Assembly (NCBI GenBank): GCA_963663315.1
Contig: OY760176.1
Coordinates: forward strand, 620,001 to 684,000
Reading direction: 5' to 3'
DNA: 64,000 nt
DNA from: G963663315 sp963663315
GTDB taxonomy: Bacteria; Pseudomonadota; Gammaproteobacteria; Arenicellales; Poriferihabitantaceae
Part shown: positions 9,439-17,823 of the stretch, piece by piece
Layout of the letters: every line of letters begins with the position of its first letter
Numbering within the stretch: position 1 is the first letter of the stretch
The notes under the pieces: model-generated
Database searches by the model: none
Seen by the model: the letters and a program-made list of their open reading frames with translations, nothing else
What the model was told of the DNA's origin: nothing
Program-made: the position numbers and the translations under genes

Positions 9439-10356
9439 TTGACTCAAAATTCTGATTTGGCCTCAGCCAAAATCATGCAAAATCGATACCTGATCGGAAT
9501 CCTGATTGTATTTATGGGAGGGGTATTCCTCAGTACTTCGGGAATTATGCTGCGCAGTATGGATGATGCGAACGGTTGGCAGGTGGTCCTTATTCGTTCA
9601 CTCACATTTTTCATCACTATCCTGACGATCATGATTTTCCGCTATCGCAGAAACACATTCGCAGCCTATCGCGCTGTTGGCGTCTCCGGTATATTCGCAG
9701 CCATTCTCCTCGGGCTGGGTTCGGTCTGCTATATCTTTGCGATGCTCAATACCAGTGTCGCCAATGTGGTCTTCATTATCGGTTCAGCGCCTCTGGTCAC
9801 CGCTCTGATAGCGTGGTTGTTTCTGAAGGAAAAAATCGGCGTCTGGGGTCTGGTAGCGATGATAACCTCGGTATTCGGTATTGGTCTGATGTTCATTGAT
9901 GGCTTTATCAGCGGCGGCATGTTTGGCAATCTGCTGGCGTTGCTGATGGTATTCATGTTTGCGTTTTACCTGTTGATCCTGCGGTCAAAAAAACATATTG
10001 ACATGATCCCTGCCACAGGCCTGTCCGGTTTGATCACCTTTGCTATCGCAGCCGTGATGGTGAGCGATCTTGACATCAGCCTCCATGATCTGGTGATTTG
10101 CATGATGCTCGGCTCTTTCCAGCTCGGGCTGGGTTTTTTGTTCCTCACTCTGGGTACGCGCTTTATCCCAGCGGCTGAAGTTGCCTTGTTTTCAATGAGC
10201 GAGTCGATCCTGAATCCACTCTGGGTATGGATCGGGGTTAATGAAGTTCCCAGCAATTATACTCTTGCGGGCAGCGCGGTCGTCCTGGTCTCGGTGATCA
10301 CCTACAGTCTGATCGCAATCCGGAATGATCGCAAGCCACACGCCGCCACACCATGA
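9439..10356 (+). CDS. EamA/DMT family transporter (copy 1)
   Basis: Ten-helix drug/metabolite transporter of 305 residues made of two EamA repeats. Each repeat ends with a hydrophobic run and the family motif: APLVTALIAWLFLKEKIG in the first half, and AAEVALFSMSESILNPLWVW in the second. TTG at 9439 has a GGAAAT upstream; ATG at 9475 is an alternative and gives a 293-residue protein. The gene overlaps the gamma-glutamyltransferase start by ATGA, so the two products are made together. It is clearly paralogous to the EamA gene at 12943-13866. A role in moving amino acids or peptides linked to the transferase is inference. Confidence 0.88.
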   Translation: MTQNSDLASAKIMQNRYLIGILIVFMGGVFLSTSGIMLRSMDDANGWQVVLIRSLTFFITILTIMIFRYRRNTFAAYRAVGVSGIFAAILLGLGSVCYIFAMLNTSVANVVFIIGSAPLVTALIAWLFLKEKIGVWGLVAMITSVFGIGLMFIDGFISGGMFGNLLALLMVFMFAFYLLILRSKKHIDMIPATGLSGLITFAIAAVMVSDLDISLHDLVICMMLGSFQLGLGFLFLTLGTRFIPAAEVALFSMSESILNPLWVWIGVNEVPSNYTLAGSAVVLVSVITYSLIAIRNDRKPHAATP

Positions 10357-11942
10357 AATCCTTCAAACAACAGTTTCCCTGGCCTTCGCAACGCATGCCG
10401 GCGATGGGTCGCAATATGGTGGCGACTTCCCAGCCACTGGCGGCGCTGGCCGGGTTGCAGGCAATCAGAAAAGGGGGCAATGCGGTGGATGCCGCACTGG
10501 CTACGGCGATTACCCTGACCGTGGTTGAACCTACCATGAATGGTATCGGCAGCGATGCTTTTTGCATTGTTTCGGATGGCAATCAGTTGCATGGGCTTAA
10601 CGCCTCGGGCAGGAGTCCGTTGGCGTTCGACAAGCCGGATTTCAGGGGCTTGAAGGCAATGCCTTTGACCGGCTGGGATAGCGTGACCGTGCCGGGCGCT
10701 GTCAGCGCGTGGGTTGTATTATCCGAAAAATTCGGCAATCTTCCTTTCGAATCACTGTTCGAGGATGCGATCCATTATGCCGACACCGGATTCCAGGTCA
10801 CACCGATCACGGCACGATTATGGTCTTTCGCGCCGGAAGAGTTTGCCGGGTTTGAAGATTTTGCGCCATTTTTACCAAATGGCAAGGCGCCGGAAGTCGG
10901 TGACCTGTTCCGTTTTCCGGAACAGGCCCGGACTCTGGAGAAAATTGCAACCAGTAAGGGTGATGCGTTTTATCGCGGTGAACTCGCACAGAAAATTGTT
11001 GCGGCATCGAAGCGCGGCGGAGGAAAATTCACCCTGGCGGATCTGGATCAGCATCAATGTGACTGGGTCGAATTGATCTCTCACCCCTGGCATGGTTATG
11101 ACCTCCATGAAATCCCGCCTAACGGCCAGGGTCTCGGCGCCTTGATTATGCTCGGCATTTTATCGCACAGTCCGATAGCGGAGTATGAAGTGGATTCGGT
11201 GGATGCCCTGCATTGCCAGATTGAAGCCATGAAGCTGGCCTTTGCCGACATCCAGCGCTATGTCGCAGACCCGGATTTTATCGACAGGGCCCCGGTTGAC
11301 CTGCTTGATGATGAGTACCTCGCATCCCGAGCCGCAATGATTGACATGGATAAAGCCCGGAACCCTGGATATGGTGTCCCCGCAAGAAGTGGCACCATCT
11401 ATCTCACGACTGCCGATCAGTCCGGCATGATGGTTTCGTATATTCAGAGCAATTATTGTGGTTTTGGCTCAGGGATCGTGATTCCCGATACCGGGATCAG
11501 CCTGCAAAACCGGGGTTCGGGATTTTCACTTGAGGACGGTCATCCGAACCAGGTGGCGGGCGGAAAGCGACCCTTCCACACGATTATTCCGGCATTCCTT
11601 ACCCGTAACGAATTGCCGGTCATGAGTTTTGGCGTTATGGGTGCACACATGCAGGCGCAGGGGCATGCGCAGATAGTACAACGCGTCTGTGACCAGGGTA
11701 TGAACCCCCAGGCAGCCAGTGACGCGCCGAGATGGCAGGTGACTGAAGAAAAACAGGTTTTGCTGGAACAGGGATATGACCAGCGTATCCGGGCTGGATT
11801 AAGAGAACGCGGCCACGATGTTCCTGATTTCGAAAACGAACAGATTTTCAGTATGGGTGGGGCGCAATTGATCAGGAAGACTGAAAATGGCTACCAGGGG
11901 GGGTCAGACCATCGAAAAGATGGCATCGCCGTTGGATTTTAG
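10353..11942 (+). CDS. gamma-glutamyltransferase family protein
   Basis: Ntn-hydrolase of 529 residues that cleaves or transfers gamma-glutamyl groups, classically from glutathione. The N-terminal region has MVATSQPLAALAGLQAIRKG and GGNAVDAALATAITLTVVEP, both hallmarks. The autoprocessing nucleophile is most likely Thr348 in SGTIYLTTAD, which would become the N-terminus of the small subunit. FHTIIPAFLTRNELPVMSFG and the substrate loop follow. I see no signal peptide, unlike E. coli GGT, so it belongs to the cytoplasmic GGT-like group, some of which act on other acyl or gamma-glutamyl substrates. It is coupled by overlap to the EamA transporter upstream. Confidence 0.9.
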   Translation: MKSFKQQFPWPSQRMPAMGRNMVATSQPLAALAGLQAIRKGGNAVDAALATAITLTVVEPTMNGIGSDAFCIVSDGNQLHGLNASGRSPLAFDKPDFRGLKAMPLTGWDSVTVPGAVSAWVVLSEKFGNLPFESLFEDAIHYADTGFQVTPITARLWSFAPEEFAGFEDFAPFLPNGKAPEVGDLFRFPEQARTLEKIATSKGDAFYRGELAQKIVAASKRGGGKFTLADLDQHQCDWVELISHPWHGYDLHEIPPNGQGLGALIMLGILSHSPIAEYEVDSVDALHCQIEAMKLAFADIQRYVADPDFIDRAPVDLLDDEYLASRAAMIDMDKARNPGYGVPARSGTIYLTTADQSGMMVSYIQSNYCGFGSGIVIPDTGISLQNRGSGFSLEDGHPNQVAGGKRPFHTIIPAFLTRNELPVMSFGVMGAHMQAQGHAQIVQRVCDQGMNPQAASDAPRWQVTEEKQVLLEQGYDQRIRAGLRERGHDVPDFENEQIFSMGGAQLIRKTENGYQGGSDHRKDGIAVGF

Positions 11943-12075
11943 TTGTTGAGCGATCCCGGCTTCCCCGAAGATACCCAGCATCGGCTGCTCGATAAAATGG
12001 TCTGACCGGGTATCGGATTAATCGCCGTATTATTCCCCTGGCGCAGCCCCGGCTATCGATGTTATCGGTACGTGG

Positions 12076-12095
12076 ATTCCCGCTTTCGCGGGAAT
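12076..12095. repeat. GC-rich palindrome, REP-like or bidirectional terminator
   Basis: ATTCCCGC, a four-base loop TTTC, and GCGGGAAT form a perfect 8-bp hairpin between the convergent transferase and peroxiredoxin genes (179-base gap). The core with flanking GG...GACGA is the form of a dispersed palindromic element common in many proteobacteria. It lacks a clear run of T, so termination is possible but unproven. Confidence 0.55.
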
Positions 12096-12121
12096 GACGA
12101 AACGGGTTCAGGGGGAGGGCC

Positions 12122-12778
12122 TTAAGGCTGTTTTACCAACCGCAGGTAAGGTTTCAGCGTTTTCCAGCCATCGGGATATTTCTCTTTGGCTTCATCATTG
12201 CTGACAGCCGGGACGATAATTACATCTTCTCCCGATTTCCAGTTGACCGGGGTGGCTACCTTATGGGCTGCGGTAAGCTGCATCGAATCGATCACCCGGA
12301 GTATCTCATCGAAGTTGCGTCCGGTTGTCATCGGATAGGTCATCATCAGTTTGATATTCTTGTCAGGCCCGATGACGAATACCGTGCGCACGGTGGCGTT
12401 GGTAAGTGCCGTGCGGCCCTCTGCCGTTCCTTGCAGATCTGCTGGAAACATGCTGTAAAGCTTCGACACATGCAGGTTGGTGTCTCCTATCATCGGGAAG
12501 TTGACCGCATGACCCTGGGTTTCTTCGATATCATTCGCCCATTCAGAGTGGTTTTCCACGGGATCGACACTCAAGCCGATCACTTTGCAGTTGCGCTTCT
12601 CGAATTCCGGTTTCAGCTTCGCCACATAACCCAGTTCGGTAGTACATACCGGGGTGAAGTCTTTCGGGTGAGAGAATAAAATCCCCCAGCTCTCTCCCAA
12701 CCATTCATGGAAGTTGATTTCACCTTCTGTGGTATCCGCCGTAAAGTCGGGCGCCTGATCGTTGATTCTAAGTGTCAT
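12122..12778 (-). CDS. 1-Cys peroxiredoxin (Prx6 type, AhpC/TSA family)
   Basis: Cytoplasmic peroxidase of 218 residues that reduces hydrogen peroxide and alkyl peroxides. The peroxidatic Cys is Cys45 in FTPVCTTELG (residues 41-50), preceded by HPKD. The long C-terminal extension ending in TLKPYLRLVKQP is typical of the Prx6 subgroup, and no resolving Cys is evident. The frame is open further upstream, but ATG 12778 starts exactly where the family does (MTLRINDQAPDF). The convergent partner is the gamma-glutamyltransferase; if that enzyme turns over glutathione, the pairing of thiol metabolism and peroxide defence makes sense, but this is inference. Confidence 0.93.
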   Translation of the reverse strand: MTLRINDQAPDFTADTTEGEINFHEWLGESWGILFSHPKDFTPVCTTELGYVAKLKPEFEKRNCKVIGLSVDPVENHSEWANDIEETQGHAVNFPMIGDTNLHVSKLYSMFPADLQGTAEGRTALTNATVRTVFVIGPDKNIKLMMTYPMTTGRNFDEILRVIDSMQLTAAHKVATPVNWKSGEDVIIVPAVSNDEAKEKYPDGWKTLKPYLRLVKQP

Positions 12779-12916
12779 TTTCAGTTTCTCGCTGGCAATT
12801 GATTCGATTATGCAGGGCATGATTATACACCCGCGATTCCAGGATTGTACACGGATTATTGACCCGGTGACCCACTCCCGCAGGCGGTGGTGGTGGCGCG
12901 TGTCCCTGACCGCTCC

Positions 12917-12958
12917 GGGGCTCAAACCGGCCGATTCGGGGCTCAAACCGGCCGATTC
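12917..12958. repeat. perfect 21-bp tandem duplication at the 3' end of an EamA gene
   Basis: The 21 bases at 12917-12937 are repeated exactly at 12938-12958. The second copy covers the last codons and stop of the EamA gene (minus strand); the first copy lies just outside it. Two identical copies imply a recent slippage event. Twenty-one is a multiple of three, so loss of the stop would extend the protein in frame. Confidence 0.9.
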
Positions 12959-13866
12959 GGTCTATAGAGTGTCTGTGGCTTGTCTACCAGTTCAATGGCG
13001 GACCGGATCACGACCGCCCCCATGATCAGTGCGCCCCCGACAACGGTCCAGAGCGATGGGGTCTCATTCACCACCCACCATACCCAGATTGGCGCCAGCG
13101 CGAATTCAAGCAACATGAAAAGGGTTACTTCGGCCGCGGCCAGATGCCGGGAGGCAAAAAGAAACAGGAAATTGGCGATGCCGGACAACACCGCACCCCA
13201 TATTATGCAGAGCAGGGCATCGTGGTACGACACCTTGATGTCTCCCTTGGTGGCGATGGCAGAGAAAGCCATAATCACCAATGAGGATACGATCAGTGTG
13301 GGTAACATTTGCACCCGTCGTCTGCTGCGAACGATGACCGCATAGACTGAAAAGCAGACCGCGGTCAGTATGGCCATAATGATGCCGTATCCTGCACCGA
13401 TCTGCATCCCTTCCTTTACCATGACACCGAGTCCCACCGCTGCAATCAGCATGGCAACCAGCGTTCGTCTCTGCAGTTTTTCCTTGAGTAGAACCCATGC
13501 AAACAAGGCTGTGAAGAAAGGGATCGAACCGAGAATAAACGTCGAATTGGCGATGGTCGTATTTGCCATCGCCTGCAGGTGAGCGAGGCCGGCACAACCG
13601 AGCAGACCTCCACCGACGACTCCGGGCCAGCCGATATTCCGGGTGACCTGAATCGATTCCCTGCGATAACGGATCAGGAGAAAGACGATGACTGCTCCCA
13701 GCAGGCTGAGTGAACGATGGAAGCTGATCTGCAAGGGATCCGTTGTCTCCAGGCTGCGCATGATAAGCCCGCCGAAACTGATCACGACAGAACTCACCAC
13801 CATGTAGAACATGGCGGGTCCTTTTCTGGAATCAACCAGAGTGTCGCGTGACAGGAGGATATCCAA
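12943..13866 (-). CDS. EamA/DMT family transporter (copy 2)
   Basis: Ten-helix permease of 307 residues, two EamA repeats. It shares a residue-level pattern with the copy at 9439: IRYRRES versus FRYRRNT, TALFAWVLLKEKL versus TALIAWLFLKEKI, and AAAEVTLFMLLE versus PAAEVALFSMSE. The two are therefore paralogues of one subfamily. A second possible start is Met19 (13812), which would remove a polar leader. The stop codon falls inside a 21-bp tandem repeat. Substrate unknown. It is read in the same direction as the peroxiredoxin, with a 164-base gap between them. Confidence 0.87.
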   Translation of the reverse strand: MDILLSRDTLVDSRKGPAMFYMVVSSVVISFGGLIMRSLETTDPLQISFHRSLSLLGAVIVFLLIRYRRESIQVTRNIGWPGVVGGGLLGCAGLAHLQAMANTTIANSTFILGSIPFFTALFAWVLLKEKLQRRTLVAMLIAAVGLGVMVKEGMQIGAGYGIIMAILTAVCFSVYAVIVRSRRRVQMLPTLIVSSLVIMAFSAIATKGDIKVSYHDALLCIIWGAVLSGIANFLFLFASRHLAAAEVTLFMLLEFALAPIWVWWVVNETPSLWTVVGGALIMGAVVIRSAIELVDKPQTLYRPNRPV

Positions 13867-13898
13867 ACCCGTTAATGATGCGCTGGCAATGCAGGCAT

Positions 13899-15194
13899 CT
13901 AGTTCTGATCGTCCAGTGTCCGCGTCGCCTTGATCGCATTGTCGACATCCAGGCGATAAAGCAGAATCCCACCCACGACAAAAAGAACAACCAGAACCAG
14001 AATACTGTCCCTGTTAGTGCTGCCTGCGAAAACGAACGGCACGATTGCCATCAGGAGTGGGCCAAAGATACTGGCAAACTTACCCACCATGTTATAGAAA
14101 CCAAAAAACTCCGTGGTCTTCGATGCTGGAATCAAACGGGCAAACAGGGATCTGCTCAGACTTTGCACTCCACCCTGAACCAGACCAATGGTGACGGCAA
14201 GCCAGTAAAAATCGGCAGCGCTATTCAACCACTTCCAGGCATAGACGACCACCCCGGTGTATACCAGCAATCCGATCAGTATGCCGCATTTGGGGCCGAT
14301 CCGTTTGCCCAGCCAGCCAAAGAACAGCGCCGCGGGGAAGGCCACAAACTGGGTCAGCAAGAGTGCAGTAATCAGACTTTCCGATGGCAGATTCAGGATT
14401 CGGTCAGCGAAAAATACCGCTGTTTTTATGATTGTGCCTACGCCATCGATATACAGCCAATAGCTGATCAGGAACAACAATACATGTTTCAGGTTCCGGA
14501 TTTCCCGAAAGGTTGCACAGACTTGCGAAAAGCCTTGTCTGATTGTGTCTGTCGTCGAAACCGCAGCCGATTTTCCGGGTTCCTCGACACCATACAGTAA
14601 AGGCAAGGTGAATACCGCCCACCATACTCCCACGGAAACGAAGGACAATGACAGGGCGCTGCCCTGGTCGGATATACCAAACCATGCAAACTGGGTCACC
14701 ATCAGGACATTGAGCAGGAAAAGCAGTCCGCCTCCGATATAGCCAAGTGCGTAGCCGTAGCCGGATACGATATCCAGATCTTCTTCGGACGATACTTCGA
14801 CAATCAGTGCATCATAAAAAATATTGGCGCCGGCGAATCCGATCTGCCCCAGACCATAGACGACCAGCGCTACCCACCACATTCCTGCTCCGACCCAGGC
14901 AAGGCCCACGCACATCAATATGCCGAGCAGGGTGAAACTGGCCAGGAATTTTTTACGGGAACCTCCGTAGTCGGCAAAAGCCCCCAGAACAGGCGCCGCA
15001 ATGGCGATCAGGGCACTGCTTCCAGCCAGGGTCATGTTGAACCAGAATTGAGAATCGCTGACGCTGATATCCGATGACAGCACACTGTAGAAAACCGGAA
15101 AGAAGCCGGCAATCACAGTGGTGGCAAATGCTGAGTTGGCCCAGTCATATAATGCCCAGGCGAATACCTTCTTGTTGGTCAGAATTCCACGCAT
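13899..15194 (-). CDS. UMF1 family MFS transporter (Atg22-like)
   Basis: Twelve-helix permease of 431 residues. The start region KKVFAWALYDWANSAFATTV is the signature of the UMF1/Atg22 branch of the major facilitator superfamily, whose fungal members export amino acids from the vacuole. VLGAFADYGGSRKKFLASFT is the loop-2 motif. The bacterial substrates are not settled; amino acids are a guess from the family. The gene is divergent from rpmH, with 133 bases between starts. In many gammaproteobacteria dnaA lies at this place, so this junction is rearranged. Confidence 0.88.
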   Translation of the reverse strand: MRGILTNKKVFAWALYDWANSAFATTVIAGFFPVFYSVLSSDISVSDSQFWFNMTLAGSSALIAIAAPVLGAFADYGGSRKKFLASFTLLGILMCVGLAWVGAGMWWVALVVYGLGQIGFAGANIFYDALIVEVSSEEDLDIVSGYGYALGYIGGGLLFLLNVLMVTQFAWFGISDQGSALSLSFVSVGVWWAVFTLPLLYGVEEPGKSAAVSTTDTIRQGFSQVCATFREIRNLKHVLLFLISYWLYIDGVGTIIKTAVFFADRILNLPSESLITALLLTQFVAFPAALFFGWLGKRIGPKCGILIGLLVYTGVVVYAWKWLNSAADFYWLAVTIGLVQGGVQSLSRSLFARLIPASKTTEFFGFYNMVGKFASIFGPLLMAIVPFVFAGSTNRDSILVLVVLFVVGGILLYRLDVDNAIKATRTLDDQN

Positions 15195-15265
15195 CGGTCA
15201 TTATAGGTTAATCCCCCGGCCATGAAGATTTTTTGTTCGACCGCCGCCTTGAGAACACAATTAAC

Positions 15266-15294
15266 TTGAATTTTCTGATCAAACAGGTTAGATT
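15266..15294 (+). promoter_or_regulatory. probable sigma-70 promoter of rpmH
   Basis: TTGAAT (15266-15271) and TAGATT (15289-15294) are separated by exactly 17 bases, 34 bases before the rpmH start. The pattern fits the strong promoter expected for the rpmH-rnpA transcript. No DnaA boxes are evident in this gap. Confidence 0.5.
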
Positions 15295-15327
15295 CCGCAA
15301 CCCTCTGATGATCATTGAACAAATATC

Positions 15328-15462
15328 ATGAAACGTACATTTCAACCCAGCGAAGTCAAGCGCAAGAGAACCCATGGGTTTCGTGAACGTATGCGTACCC
15401 GGGGTGGGCGTGCGGTTATCAATGCACGTCGCGCCAAGGGCCGTGCTCGTTTGAGTGCCTGA
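15328..15462 (+). CDS. rpmH: 50S ribosomal protein L34
   Basis: Very basic 44-residue protein beginning MKRTFQPSEVKRKRTHGFRE and ending GRARLSA, with the invariant GFRERMRTRGGRAVI core. It is a structural component of the large ribosomal subunit. The length and sequence are those of bacterial L34. The gene is followed after 12 bases by rnpA, the usual arrangement, and starts the conserved run rpmH-rnpA-yidD-yidC-mnmE. Confidence 0.98.
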   Translation: MKRTFQPSEVKRKRTHGFRERMRTRGGRAVINARRAKGRARLSA

Positions 15463-15474
15463 CAAGATTGACTC

Positions 15475-15864
15475 ATGTCGCCGGTTGCGGCTGGTTTTGG
15501 ACGACATCAGAAATTATTGAAAGGCGCTCAGTTCAAGGCGGTTTTTGAGCAGAAGATTTCAGTTCATGGCAGGTATTTCAGCCTGTATGTTGTCCGGAGC
15601 ACACTATCGCATGCCAGACTGGGAATGGCTGTTTCCAAACGGGTCAGCAAAAAGGCGGTTGAACGCAATCGGATAAAGAGACAGATCAGAGAATCGTTTC
15701 GGGCGAACCAGTTGATGTTGTCGTCCGCAGGTGGTTCTGTAGACTGCGTGGTTGTGTCCAGGGCCAGTGGCGCAGAACAACCCAATCGGATACTGAAGAA
15801 AGATCTGGACAGTTTGTGGAATAGAGCAAATCTAAAATGCGAAAGTTACCAGAAAAATCAGTGA
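15475..15864 (+). CDS. rnpA: ribonuclease P protein component
   Basis: Protein subunit of RNase P (129 residues), which with the RNA subunit trims the 5' leader from precursor tRNAs. The conserved RNR-type motif is visible as KKAVERNRIKRQIRESFR, and the N-terminal substrate-binding strand as KLLKGAQFKAVFEQ. ATG 15475 gives a few extra N-terminal residues compared with the core. Its 3' end overlaps yidD by 28 bases, a common feature of this locus. Confidence 0.96.
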   Translation: MSPVAAGFGRHQKLLKGAQFKAVFEQKISVHGRYFSLYVVRSTLSHARLGMAVSKRVSKKAVERNRIKRQIRESFRANQLMLSSAGGSVDCVVVSRASGAEQPNRILKKDLDSLWNRANLKCESYQKNQ

Positions 15865-16073
15865 TTGCCCTGATCCGGCTTTACCAGATCGTACTGAGTC
15901 CGTTTCTGGGGCAACACTGCCGTTTCCAACCCAGTTGTTCGAGATATGCAATCGAAGCAGTCAAGCGACATGGGATCATTCATGGCGCCTGGTTAACGGT
16001 AACCCGAATCGGGCGTTGCCACCCCTGGCATGAAGGGGGTGATGACCCGGTTCCGGAATGTGAAATACGCTGA
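15837..16073 (+). CDS. yidD: membrane protein insertion efficiency factor YidD
   Basis: Small protein of 78 residues with the family signature ALIRLYQIVLSPFLGQHCRF followed by PSCSRYAIEAVKRHG and RCHPWHEGG. The conserved Cys residues (CRFQPSCS and GRCHPW) are present. It associates with the inner membrane and helps YidC-dependent insertion of proteins. It overlaps rnpA by 28 bases and precedes yidC by 43 bases. Confidence 0.96.
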   Translation: MRKLPEKSVIALIRLYQIVLSPFLGQHCRFQPSCSRYAIEAVKRHGIIHGAWLTVTRIGRCHPWHEGGDDPVPECEIR

Positions 16074-16116
16074 ACCAGATCGATATCAGATCCGCTCAGG
16101 ATGAAAGAAAATTAAC

Positions 16117-17823
16117 ATGCCATTTCAAAAAATGTTGCTGTTCGGGGCATTGGGCCTGGTACTGGTCATGATCTGGCAATCCTGGGTGGAATTTCAGCAG
16201 GAAAGATCAGCAGTTGACGGCCTGACTTCAGAGCAGGGCGCCGGCAGGTCGGATGGCGCCACCCGTGCCGACTTGAGTGAGGATGTGCCCGAGGCCCCTG
16301 AAATGACGGTCAGCAGTGGCAGCGCCGGTTCGGATGACGTTGTTGGTGAAGTGGGTGTGGTTGAAGAAGAGAATGTCAACGATGGCCGGATAATCAATGT
16401 CACGACAGACCTGGTCAAAGCACAGATTGATACCCGGGGTGGAGATCTGATCCGGGTGGAATTGCTGAAACATCCGGTCAGTGTGGATACGCCGGACATT
16501 CCATTCGTACTGATGCACAGAGACAATTCGGGCCTGTTCGTTGCACAAAGCGGTCTGATTGGACAGGATCGGGAGTATCCCAATCACAATGTCGAGTTTT
16601 CCGCATCGCAGTTTGAATACCGGTTGGGCGATGACCAGAATATGGCGGTAGTATTGACCTGGAGTGCGCCGGATGGGGTGGATTATGAAAAGATATTTCA
16701 TTTTCAAAAGGACAGATACCGGATAGAGATTGATTTTCGAGTCACCAATTACAGCGACCAGCCCTGGACGGGTTTTGTCTACGGGCAATTGAAACAAACC
16801 GAAATTGTTCAGGAAGGGTCAATGGGTTTCCTGGGTCGAATACCCAGTTACAACGGGGCGGCGATTTATACCGAAGAAGACAAGTACGACAAGATCGGCT
16901 ACGGCGAGATTCAGGACGAGCCTTTGAACATGACCACTGCGGATGGATGGGTGGCGATGTTGCAGCATTATTTTGTGGCCGCCTGGCTGCCAATGGAGTC
17001 CGATCACTACCAGTTGTATTCAGGTGTAAACAACAAGACATCGAAACCCCAGTTTCGCATTGGCTACAAGACAACCCAGCCGGTGACGATTCATACGGGT
17101 CAGACCGAGTTAATCCCGACCGCGCTGTTTGTCGGCCCGAAAGAACAGGTGCGTCTCGATCGACAGAACAAGAACGGTTTGAAGTTGACGGTGGATTACG
17201 GATGGTTGACTCCGATCGCCGATCCCCTGTTCTGGCTGTTGAGCAAGATACACGGGTTCACCCTGAACTGGGGATGGGCCATTATCCTGCTGACGGTTCT
17301 GGTCAAGGCGGTTTTCTATCCTCTTTCGGCGGCCAGCTACAAGTCGATGGCGAAGATGAAAAAACTTCAGCCGAGAATGGCAACATTAAAAGAACGATAC
17401 AGCGATGACAAGCAAAAGTTTCAACAGGAGATGATGAAACTCTACAAGCAGGAAAAGGTCAATCCGGCAGGCGGTTGTTTACCCGTGCTGGTGCAGATTC
17501 CGGTATTTATCGCATTGTACTGGACACTGCTGGAGAGTGTGGAGTTGCGTCAGGCCAATTTTATGTGGTGGCTGAATGATCTTTCACTGCCGGACCCATA
17601 CTATGTGCTGCCGGTTATCATGGGCATTTCAATGCTGGCCCAGCATTATCTGAACCCCGCTCCGGTCGACCCGATCCAGAAAAAGATCATGATGGCGTTG
17701 CCTTTCGTGTTTACCGTATTTTTCCTGTGGTTCCCGGCCGGTCTGGTTCTTTACTGGGTCGTCAATAACCTGCTGTCCATTGCGCAGCAATACTACATCA
17801 CCCGAAAGTTTCAGAGTGCCTGA
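16117..17823 (+). CDS. yidC: membrane protein insertase YidC
   Basis: Inner-membrane insertase and chaperone of 568 residues, which works with or without SecYEG. The first helix (about residues 4-22) anchors a large periplasmic P1 domain (about 60-340). The conserved core follows, with FTLNWGWAIILLTVLVKAVF carrying the hydrophilic-groove Arg-neighbour region, then KQEKVNPAGGCLPVLVQIPV and IALYWTLLESVELRQA. The five-helix gammaproteobacterial form is complete. A Glu/Asp/Ser-rich linker after helix 1 (about 25-90) is long. Its last eight bases overlap the probable mnmE start. Confidence 0.97.
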   Translation: MPFQKMLLFGALGLVLVMIWQSWVEFQQERSAVDGLTSEQGAGRSDGATRADLSEDVPEAPEMTVSSGSAGSDDVVGEVGVVEEENVNDGRIINVTTDLVKAQIDTRGGDLIRVELLKHPVSVDTPDIPFVLMHRDNSGLFVAQSGLIGQDREYPNHNVEFSASQFEYRLGDDQNMAVVLTWSAPDGVDYEKIFHFQKDRYRIEIDFRVTNYSDQPWTGFVYGQLKQTEIVQEGSMGFLGRIPSYNGAAIYTEEDKYDKIGYGEIQDEPLNMTTADGWVAMLQHYFVAAWLPMESDHYQLYSGVNNKTSKPQFRIGYKTTQPVTIHTGQTELIPTALFVGPKEQVRLDRQNKNGLKLTVDYGWLTPIADPLFWLLSKIHGFTLNWGWAIILLTVLVKAVFYPLSAASYKSMAKMKKLQPRMATLKERYSDDKQKFQQEMMKLYKQEKVNPAGGCLPVLVQIPVFIALYWTLLESVELRQANFMWWLNDLSLPDPYYVLPVIMGISMLAQHYLNPAPVDPIQKKIMMALPFVFTVFFLWFPAGLVLYWVVNNLLSIAQQYYITRKFQSA

